Source: Podaxis mareebaensis
Taxonomy: Eukaryota; Basidiomycota; Agaricomycetes; Agaricales; Agaricaceae
DNA length: 26,800 nt
Assembly (NCBI GenBank): GCA_018524725.1
Contig: JAEUWP010000369.1
Coordinates: 1-26,800 of the forward strand
Direction of reading: 5' to 3'
Below, piece by piece: positions 19,233-26,800 of this stretch. Position 1 is the stretch's first letter. The number at the start of each line of letters is the position of its first letter. The notes beneath the pieces are model-generated. The model did not search any database. It was not told the DNA's origin and was given only the letters and a program-made list of their open reading frames with translations. The translations under genes were made by a program, and so were the position numbers.

Positions 19233-19655
19233 CTAGACTTCCATGTCCTCATCTGTGAGTTTATTATCTGACTCTTCCAGCATTCTAAGGGCATCTGAAT
19301 CAGTATCTAATAAACTCTTAACTTTATCATTGAACTTGATTCATTGTCTCATGAGATAAGGTATGACTCTGAAGGCTGCTACCTTATTCTGCCAAACTGA
19401 ACCATCCAATTCTGCTAAGATATAAGCACCACTGCTTAGCCATTTAATGACTACCATAGGTCCTATATACCTGGGCTTCATTTTACAATCTGCAGACATT
19501 TCAATTGCTGAGTTCTTCACTAGGACCAGATTTCCAGGTCCCAGTTTGAAGTCTTTAATCTTATGCTTACAGGCTTCTTCTAATTGTAATGCATGGTTTA
19601 ACTTTTCTTCAGTTATCCTCACACACATTTCTTCTACATGTGTAACATGTTTCAT
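19233..19655 (-). pseudogene. Gypsy integrase C-terminus and pol end
   Basis: [49 protein letters not shown] are the usual C-terminal beta-barrel strands of Gypsy integrases. After a stop at 19341, the same frame runs on through LEESDNKLTDEDMEV to TAG 19233-19235. No chromodomain is seen. Confidence 0.75.
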
Positions 19656-19667
19656 GAGAGCTCATGC

Positions 19668-20433
19668 TCATAATCCAATAAGTTCACTAGTAGATATTAA
19701 CTTGTCTGGATACTTAATGAGCCATGTTGCTTCTATTATGTCTAAAGGGATGGTAGGATGAGCACCTGTAACCATAAAATACAGTGAACACCCTGTTCCT
19801 TTTCTAATGGTGATACAATCTGCCCACATTACATGGTGTAGGGACCAGTACCATTTCTTAATGTCACCATTCATTGCTTTGAACAACATTTGCCTAAGAT
19901 CCCAATGGGGTCTCTTGATAGTACTGTTCACTTGTGAATTGTAAGGTGAAATGGTAACACATTTAATTCCATACTTTTCTGATAGCCACTTTATGGCTTT
20001 CTTAAATGGAGATCCATTATCCATGACTATTTTAACTAGTGAGCCCCATTGGCAAATGATGTCTTCAAACAGCCATTGCCCAATAGACTTCATGTTCTCT
20101 TTTCTTAATGCTCTTGCTTCCATCCAGGAAGATAACCCACATTGCCCATGCATGATATAACTACACCCATTTGATGGTGGAGTAATATGTACCATGTCCA
20201 TGTGTAATACTTGGAATATAGACAGTGTGTGTTACCACTGGAGGCAGTTCTAGTGCCATTTTCTGTCTGATTTGACAAAGGTGACATGATTTAACATACC
20301 ATGTGATGTCACCTTTCATCTCTGGCCACCAAAACCTTTGGGCAATCATCCAGTTCATCACATAGGCACCTCTATGTCCCAATTTATCATGACATTCTTT
20401 CATGATGCTCATACAATTTTCTGGATCTACCAC
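19668..20433 (-). pseudogene. Gypsy integrase, zinc-binding and catalytic core
   Basis: Zinc domain: HDKLGHRGAYVMNWM, then CHLCQIRQ, the HHCC motif. Core: MDMVHITPPSNGCSYI (first Asp), KIVMDNGSPF (second Asp), and NSQVNSTIKRPHWDLR, where the catalytic Glu should stand in the position now occupied by Lys (codon AAG, 19914-19916). A one-base frame difference separates the two domains near 20200. The enzyme would insert the cDNA; the missing Glu disables it. Confidence 0.85.
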
Positions 20434-20746
20434 TAATTGTGGAAAACCAGATCCAGTTGTTTTTCTGTATAATCATCCATCATTATCTAGCCAGAAGTGT
20501 GAGGCCACTCTGATGAACTTTGCCTGTTCTGTCATCATCTTCATGAGGTCCAATTTCTTAGGCTAACCAGTCCCTAATTTTGTGAAGACGTTCATCCTGC
20601 ATCTTGGCAGTCTGAGTTCTTCTGTCTTCATCATAGGGTTCTTTGCTAGCCACTATATCCTCTAAGTCTTGTTCCTCTCATGATGTTACTTCATTCAAGA
20701 ATTGTCTGATGAGTATATGACAGCTGGGATCTCTTGCGAGTACCTT

Positions 20747-20956
20747 TCACTGCTTAATTTCTTGCTTGACACTTTCTTTAGCCTCTTTTAAGGCCATCTG
20801 GAATTCTGAATTCTCTTTAAAGAACTGCTGAAGGAAACTGGTCCTATTGTCAATTTCATCGAAGAAGTCTTCCAAGTCTAAGGGGTTCTTGTCACAAGGA
20901 TCATTCTTTACCAACTTGAAGTCTTCTCCATCATCTTCTGAACCATCATCAAACAT
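20747..20956 (-). pseudogene. Gypsy acidic linker between RNase H and integrase
   Basis: Same frame as the RT/RNase H, after one stop. MFDDGSEDDGEDF then a helical Glu/Lys region (FKENSEFQMALKEAKES). No enzymatic motif. The frame is lost between 20747 and 20433. Confidence 0.5.
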
Positions 20957-22957
20957 TCACTCAACAGGATCTCCTGGATACCAGGGATGTTGCAAGAGTC
21001 CATCTGGACCAAAAGTCTTTCCTTTCTTATGTATCAGGGTAAAGTAGAAGTTGGCTCTGATGTAGTCTACCCAGTGATTGATTGTTGCATTAGGCAATTT
21101 ACCAGGATTATTCAACATTCTGAACAGATACTTGGTGTCAGTTTCAATTACTAAGTTTCTACATCCTCTTAATAAATATGCTTCTTCTTCTAGTGCCATT
21201 CTCAACCTGCACAATTCTTGCTTGGGTTGTGAATACCACTGTTGTCTGGGATCCATTAATATGGAATTGAACTTTGCATAATGAATCTGCTTAGGGTCTA
21301 CATCATCGCATTGATAGATATAATACCCCACTGCTCTCCATGAGGAGTCTACTGCCATTACAATAGGCTGTTCACTAGGAAACTTAGGATTCCTGGTATG
21401 AAAGCATTCTTGTATCTTATCCTTTAACTGTTGTTGTGTGAGCTCCTGTTCTGGTCCCCATTCAAATGGTATATTGGGTCTACAAACATTGTACAAAGGA
21501 GCTGCAATGGTTACAAAGTGGGGAATATGATTCCTGCACTGAACTGCTGTACCTAAGAAAGCCCTTATGTCAGTAGGGTTTTCACAAGGTCCCCATCTAA
21601 TGATCTTTCCTATGGTATCTGCTGTAGGTTTTCTTCCTTGGTAGGAACAGTCAAACCCAACAATTGTAATATGGTCAGCACAAATCGTAGTCTTGGGTCC
21701 TGAGAAGGTTCCTCCTGTGTACTTCATTCTCTGTAAGATTCTATTGACTGTTTGCATATGCTCCCATATGAAGCAATGAATCCCTGGGTTCTCATGTAGA
21801 ACTTCATAACTTCCATCAGGTTGTTCGTAGTGAGATATAGGACCTCTAATAGGTACATTGTCTATGTAGGGCATAGTGTATTCCAGTATCTCATCTTGCA
21901 GGATGTAAGTTACATCATCATGAAAGATTGGAATGGAATTAGTCCATCCCATTGGTAGGGTGACCAATCTCAATGCTCCAAAGGGTGTCTGGAAGGTAGT
22001 TAAGTCTCATGACGATTCTGCTAACTGTCACTCATAACCAACATATAAATCTAATACCCTGTTACATGCACAACCTGCAAAGTGCATTGCCAATTCTTCT
22101 GTAGCTGGAGGCAAACCTGAGTGTGCTATGGTTCCTCAATTAAGCAGCTCCAGACTATGAACCAATCTAAGACTTTTTCTGTCTTTCTTAACTACACAAA
22201 ACCATTGTGACCTGTAGGAGGAGTTTGATGGTTCATATACTCCCACATCAATTTTTCATCTGATGATTTTACATACTTCATCATAGATAGCTGGTGGTAT
22301 TCTGAAATGTTTTTCTACCCATGGCATATGGGCTATTGTCAGAATTTCTATAGGAGGGAAATACTCTTCTTTGAACTTTCCATGTTCCATGTCATCCCAC
22401 ATGAAAGCTTCATTATGTTCAGCTATTAACCAATGCATAAGTTTCTGCTCTTCTGTAGTGAGAAATTCTGATCCATGCCCTGTGTCCATCTTACACATAT
22501 GATCTTCTATGTAGCAGCCCTTGGGTTGGAACTCTGGTGGCTGTACAGGGAGTACTGGCAGATTGGCTAGAGGATCTCCTTTAATTTCTTGAGTGATCCA
22601 AAACTTCTCTGGCAGCTCTCTGAGTACTGGTTTAACTTCTAATGCTACTGGTTTGTACTTCTTCACAAAGCATAAAGCAGTATTGTTCTGGGTCCATGGA
22701 CTGTCTACTGGGGTTACTGCAATAACTGCTGATGGTCCAGCAGGTCCCATGTTTTCTGACTGAATATACTGTTGAAAGACCTTCTTTTCTGGTAGATTAG
22801 AGTCTTCCAAACTTTTAATAAGATAAAGTAAATTAACTTCATCTTCTCTTATCTCACTCATGGAGATCCTGGTGATCTCACTGACATAGGGCTGACTATC
22901 TTTTCTGAGTGAGATGATACAAAGTGACCTCTCCTTCAGCCCCATTCTTGAATTCAT
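20957..22957 (-). pseudogene. Gypsy reverse transcriptase and RNase H
   Basis: One frame from 22957 to 20957 with stops clustered at 22255-21974. RT: HMPWVEKHFRIPPAIYDEV leads in, then LVTLPMGWTNSIPIFHDDV and the active-site block MPYIDNVPIRGP; the second catalytic Asp is Asn (codon AAT, 21857-21859). ADHITIVGFDC follows, then RAFLGTAVQCRNHIPHFV of the connection. RNase H from about 21360: IVMAVDSSWRAVGYYIY, SQPKQELCRLRMAL, IETDTKYLF and GPDGLLQHP supply the D-E-D-D set. These copy genomic RNA to DNA and remove the RNA. The Asp-to-Asn change alone would abolish polymerisation. Confidence 0.88.
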
Positions 22958-23289
22958 TGAGGTCTTCTAAAAATTTTGTTCTTTGACACAAGGTAGCTGT
23001 CCCCTAGCATATGTCACAAGAGCTGTCTTCTCCTTTGTATTAGGGTCAGTGATACTAATGTACTGACTACCCTCAACTGAGTTCATGATGTGGCTCTCAG
23101 TTATAATGTCAAACAGTCTGCCTAATAGTACATGATAAGGAGCTTCCTCCATCACATGTACTAGTAGATGTACTGTAACATTGCTGAATGTAAATGGAAC
23201 ACTCTTAGCTAGTCCACAAGTCCTAGTTATCTGTCCATTTGCACTCTGCATGTTTATGGTTAACTCAGGATCCCAAGCTAACTTGCAGT

Positions 23290-23294
23290 CACTA
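23290..23294. repeat. TSD CACTA, left of LTR B
   Basis: Matches 24657-24661; brackets the element starting TGTTATGAAC. Confidence 0.88.
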
Positions 23295-23298
23295 TGTT

Positions 23299-24114
23299 AT
23301 GAACCCTTCCAGCACACCCCACTGCAACTGCATCTACAATGCCCTAGTCCATGAACTTGGACTTCCCAACACCTCCCACCACACCACCCAATATACAGGT
23401 ATACCAGCTGAAGACCCCATATGCTATTGCAACAAAGCTTTTGCTAACCACTGCCTTCCTGGCCACACATCCTTATTCTCTGAAGACTAGCTGACACCTG
23501 GACCTTTATTCTATTTGACTGACCATATGATGACTGAAATACTCTGCATTGCCTGGGAGAATGCTCCCTTCACTCACGTCTTCAATCCCAATGGGTTATA
23601 CATCCAGACCATCCATAATAACTTCAACTCTGCCTGGGCACACAGTTGGAAGATGATTCCTTATGCTGGAGAGCCAATCGTATTCCTCCATCCCTACATG
23701 ATGTATCTGCCTGAGGTTGTCCTGCATATTATCAAATATGAAGTTGCTCATAGACTCTACTTTCGAGAAGTAGAAGTCTATTGTCTCAACCCTAACTCTG
23801 ACAAGCCTCTGGCCATCCCTCCCTGCAGATCGCAGCTCCCTCTGCTTTGCAGCATCAACTCCAATGTCCCTGGCATCAATGACTCAGAACCCACTGCAGA
23901 TCCTCCTCCCTATCCACCTCCCTACATCACTGCAGACATTTCCTTGTCATTGTCATCATTGTCATTGCCACACCACAGCATGCTCATCATACATGAGTCA
24001 GATTCCTCTGACTCTCCCCTCATCAGGAACTTCACTGTTCTCAGTTCCACCTTGTCGCCAGACTCCTACTCTTCTGATTCCGATGGACATCTTCACCCTA
24101 ATATGGACTTGTGA
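23299..24114 (+). pseudogene. 272-codon ORF inside LTR B, one internal TAG
   Basis: The ATG is the fifth base of the LTR and the frame runs to TGA at 24112-24114 with a single TAG at codon 64 (23488-23490). The first part is Cys/His-rich (NPSSTPHCNCIYNAL, then DPICYCNKAFANHC). The second part is hydrophobic/aromatic (EILCIAWENAPFTHVFNPNG, then PIVFLHPYMMYLPEVVLHI, YFREVEVYCLN). It ends in a Pro/Ser/Asp tail rich in PPPY and SDSSDS-type runs. No family is recognised. The shorter LTR B copy has lost most of it. If the LTR sense is minus, this is an antisense ORF. An ORF this long in an LTR is unusual; it may be host-derived cargo or chance. Confidence 0.5.
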
Positions 24115-24356
24115 TATAACTAAGTAAATAGTTCCTTTTCTATCTCACTACAGACTATTTGCCTTGTATTCCTGTATCTCATCCAAACTATGTCTTGTAT
24201 GATTTCCTTAGTTAGTTAGTTTCCTTTTCCATCCAGTTTCTATTCTTGCCCTTGTTCCTATTCTTGTCTTGCTCTGCTCTGTAGCTTCGCTTCTATTGAC
24301 TTTGGACTTGTAGCCTACTTTGTCATAGTTACCTTCTTAGGACTTTAGAAGTAAAG

Positions 24357-24364
24357 CTTAAATA
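24357..24364 (-). promoter_or_regulatory. TATA-like box of LTR B
   Basis: TATTTAAG on the minus strand, same as 6457-6464 in the other copy. Confidence 0.3.
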
Positions 24365-24656
24365 GCTGCTCATGTACTGGAAGCACAAGCTTCCTATATT
24401 CTCAAATCTCAAGTTATTGTTTACCTTTAACTTCTGATTGACATTAGCTCATGATCAGTGTGGTAGTAAATGTCTTATTGGTCATACTCTCAACTGATAA
24501 GCGTTCAACCTCTTGAGTGTGCTTAACTGAACACTTGCCTTGCCACCTTCTTATTGTGATCCTTCTTGCTAGATCCTAGCACCTCTGCAAACCATCTAGT
24601 GAGATAGCTGCCCCCTAGCAAAGCTTAGGTGACTGGTGATAAAGACCAACCTAACA

Positions 24657-24661
24657 CACTA
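24657..24661. repeat. TSD CACTA, right of LTR B
   Basis: Second copy of the target duplication. Confidence 0.88.
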
Positions 24662-24963
24662 GCCACATCTCATGACATGGAGACTATCTGTGAGCTGCTA
24701 TCTAGTAAGGCTTCTTCTTCTTTAAGCCTGTTAACTAGGACTGGAATGACACATAGTGCCGCCATATCTTTGGCCATCACTAGGTCATTTTTAGTTACAG
24801 TAAATACTTGCCTTTCTCTATCATTGTAGGGTAGGCTTTCTAGATACTGCATAACTGAATCTTTAATTTTCCAAGTCTGGACTGGTTGACCCATAAGATC
24901 AATACCTGATTCACAGACTTTTACTGGTGCCACTAGCATATTTACTGTGACAAAGTGCTGCTC

Positions 24964-25850
24964 TCAAGGAACTTGCTGTTCAGATTCCCCTTCTTCTATT
25001 TCTAAAGAGTTGGCTGTGCTGGCAGGAACTCTTTTCTTACTGATAATTTCTTTACATGCCTCTCTGATTTTCAGCATGACAGCTAACAACTCTTTCTGTG
25101 TTAGCTTAATTTCATTACCCACGAATCTCACAAGTATTTCTTCTATACTGACTCCTTCTTCTACTTCCACACAATGCTTGTAGTTAAGAGGTTTCTTATC
25201 TCTGAGATACCTAGCTGGTATAGGTGGTACCTCAACTACTGGTTTCATTTCTGGTACTTGCCTGTAAGGAAAGTAATTCTTCTGAGGGCTAGTATATGCC
25301 CTCAGTTTATCTAGTTTTTCTACTGGGGGAGGAGTTGTTTCCCCCTCGCTAAGGTCGTCTTTGCTACTGTCCTCTGTTGCCTGCAGCTTTTGAAATGTGA
25401 CCTTCTTTCCAAAAGGCAGCTTCTTCATTGGACATTCTAGAAACCCAACTTCTTCATTGCATCCCTAGTTTGAACATACATCTTGCCAAGTTTACTTAGC
25501 AAATCTTCTAGGTTATCTTCTTCTAATGAAGGAGGTGTCTGTTCTGGTTGTTTAGCCTTTCTGCCAAAGGCTTGGATCATTGCCTCCATGCTAGTGAGCT
25601 GACCTTTCAGGTGCTCTAATTCTAAAGCTTGTGGATCAGGCTTCTTTTCTTCCATGCATCATTGTAATGTAACAAGTGTGTTAGCTCTGCTGTTACTATA
25701 TGGGCAGGGATAACCCATATCTGGTTTGTCATCATCCTGAGGTAACTCAGGTGGGCCATAGATCATCATGGCCATGGTTTGCAGTAGGTACTTATCTACA
25801 CACTGCTTTATGGACAAGCCAGGCTCACATGGGATCCCAGTGCCATTCAT
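24964..25850 (-). pseudogene. Gypsy gag-pol linker region
   Basis: Three blocks (25850-25659, 25655-25437, 25428-24964). The first two are in the gag frame; the third is shifted, either by decay near 25430 or by an ancestral gag/pol frameshift. Content is Lys/Glu-rich with a coiled-coil-like segment (LEHLKGQLTSMEAMIQAFG); the last block contains VEVPPIPARYLRDKKPLNYK and a helical region before the protease. No enzymatic motif. Confidence 0.6.
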
Positions 25851-25859
25851 GAACTGTAG

Positions 25860-26800
25860 TCACAAACCTTCTTGTTTAATTTTTCCATCTTTTTCATCTT
25901 GTATTTTGACTGGGCAGATGACCCAGTGATGGCCTTGTTCATTACAATAGAAACAACCTTGGCCATTCACACTAGGAGGGAAACCATTATTCAGTGGTAC
26001 TCCCATTGACTGATTCTGTTGATGGTAATTGCCACCCAACGTGACCTTAGCTAGGCTACTTGTAAGTGTAGACTTTAATGAATCAAGTGAGCTTTGCAGC
26101 TTGCATTGATTCAATTCCATAGTGTCTTTCAAACAGTTTACCTCCTGTTGAACCGTTTCTACATTGGTACTTAATGTGACTGCAGGCTCCATAGGCTCTC
26201 ACTTCACATGTGGTACTGAGTTTCACAAAAATGTTTCTGCTTGCCCATGTTGGCATTTGTACTATAATGCATGGGCAATGGTTTTTCTGCTAACCAACTC
26301 AACTGCCTTGTCCATGACTTCCTTAATTTCATAAGGGTCTTCAGTGCAGCTCTTGCCCTGCTGATTAACTTTTAGTGTTCCTTGAATACTGAGTCTGGTA
26401 TTCAAGGCATCACAGAAGTCTGGGCTGAGCATCCTGACAAACACTTCGACTAATTCTCTGTTAGATACTACTGTGGGATCTGTTAGACATTTATTTGCAA
26501 TATAATTAAACTTTCTTTTGAACACAATTAGATCATCTGCATTGTGTAGTGTGATGCCACCATATTCTCTGCATAGATTATGAAGATCCTCGACATGACC
26601 TTGGTCATCATTGAGAGCACCTCCATAGTCTTTGTTAATCTTACATGTGAATGCATCCCAGTCCATGCCTGTGTACTCAGGTAGGCTGACACATTCTTCA
26701 TGTAGCTCTGGTTCTAAATAGCAAACAGCCCATTTGATTTTCTCAGTGTCACTATTGACCTCTGATATTTCAAAATGGCTGTTTAATTGCCATATGTAAT
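25860..26800 (-). pseudogene. Gypsy gag with CCHC zinc knuckle (5' end outside window)
   Basis: Capsid-like block 26666-26262 (DWDAFTCKINKDYGG, then REYGGITLHNADDLIVFKRKFN, MLSPDFCDALNTRL) resembles the retrotransposon gag helical region. Next is a coiled-coil-like stretch (VQQEVNCLKDTMELNQCKLQ) and CFYCNEQGHHWVIC (CX2CX4HX4C) at about 25960-25920, the nucleic-acid-binding knuckle. Stops at 26262 and 25860 lie in the same frame as the flanking blocks. Gag would package element RNA in cytoplasmic particles; this copy is broken. Confidence 0.78.

Larger units (their letters stand above)
23295..24656 (-). mobile_element. solo LTR, family B, full-length (1362 bp)
   Basis: Plus strand TGTTATGAACCC...CCAACCTAACA with TSD CACTA, inserted into the Gypsy protease. 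It is the longer relative of the copy at 4751-6849. The sense direction is proposed as minus from TATTTAAG at 24364-24357; the ORF inside then runs antisense. About eight CpG, denser than the surrounding Gypsy, consistent with a later insertion. No gag-pol accompanies it. Confidence 0.88.
22967..24939 (-). pseudogene. Gypsy aspartic protease, split by solo LTR B
   Basis: The front half (24939-24670) carries LLDSSSQIVSM, where the active-site triad would be Asp-Ser-Gly; the third codon (24694-24696) is AGC, Ser. The back half (23251-22967) has APYHVLLGRLFDI, the LLGR flap/hydrophobic motif of retroviral-type proteases. Removing the LTR and one TSD leaves both halves in the same frame. The protease would cleave gag-pol; it is dead here through the triad change, a stop (near 24670) and the insertion. 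Confidence 0.75.
19233..26800 (-). mobile_element. Gypsy-type LTR retrotransposon internal region, partial, inactive
   Basis: Minus-strand gag, zinc knuckle, protease, RT, RNase H, integrase order, which defines Gypsy (Metaviridae-like) elements. The 5' end and 5' LTR are beyond the right edge. Pol ends at TAG 19233-19235. It is broken by many stops, frame changes near 25430, 20700 and 20200, and a solo LTR B at 23295-24656. Strongly CpG-poor: seven CpG counted in 19233-23289. No 3' LTR is found directly after the pol stop. Confidence 0.9.

Noticed and set aside
23239..23490. Separate small Cys-rich gene
   Set aside because: Its first part lies in Gypsy sequence outside the LTR; from 23299 it is simply the front of the LTR ORF in the same frame.
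1..26800. tRNA, rRNA, CRISPR array or bacterial-type operon
   Set aside because: No cloverleaf, rRNA core, or regularly spaced repeat was seen; spliced genes and retroelements point to a fungal nucleus.

Overview
The window looks like a transposon-dense stretch of a filamentous-fungus genome, most likely a basidiomycete (Agaricomycete type). The evidence is the many small GT..AG introns of about 53 bp with GTAAGT-like donors and CTAAC-like branch points, a Gypsy polyprotein, an endonuclease-type LINE with RNase H, and general CpG depletion. No rRNA, tRNA, CRISPR or bacterial operon is visible. The organism assignment is inference.

Layout. (1) 1-1763: two divergent hypothetical genes, 30-542 (-) and about 779-1763 (+); the second is cut by an LTR. 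(2) 1764-3237: a 1474-bp LTR, family 'A', read on the minus strand, with a G-rich polypurine-like tract directly beside it at 3238-3250. (3) 4051-16748: one plus-strand, seven-exon gene ('gene 1': coiled-coil/charged start, Cys-rich module, Ser/acidic tail), split into three blocks by insertions. The first insertion is a solo LTR of family 'B' (4751-6849, TSD CAAAC), which itself holds a second LTR A (5026-6434). The second is an 8.4-kb LINE (7828-16236, minus strand, 15-bp TSD, 29-nt A-tail), which itself holds a 5'-truncated LINE of the same family in the opposite orientation (12188-13656, 15-bp TSD). Removing the insertions at their TSDs restores the exon reading frames exactly. (4) 17735-19051: a second plus-strand, six-exon gene ('gene 2'), open apart from one TGA. 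(5) 19233-26800: a minus-strand Gypsy gag-pol (gag, zinc knuckle, protease, RT, RNase H, integrase) running off the right edge. It is cut inside the protease by a full-length 1362-bp LTR B (23295-24656, TSD CACTA), and that LTR carries a 272-codon ORF.

How the pieces relate. The relative order of insertions can be read directly: gene 1 and the Gypsy element are older; LTR B copies and the LINE inserted into them; LTR A and the truncated LINE inserted into those. Hand-counted CpG density follows the same order: lowest in the Gypsy (7 CpG in about 4.05 kb) and the outer LINE, higher in the LTR B copy, highest in the nested LINE. Three Gypsy catalytic residues (protease Gly, RT Asp, integrase Glu) are altered by changes that each fit a CpG-to-TpG/CpA transition, so the element is almost certainly dead.

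The most interesting open question is whether the minus-strand Gypsy, antisense genes 2 and 1, the polypurine tract at 3238 and the LTR at 1764-3237 are a single giant LTR retrotransposon that carries intron-bearing antisense genes, or whether unrelated elements have collected around two host genes.
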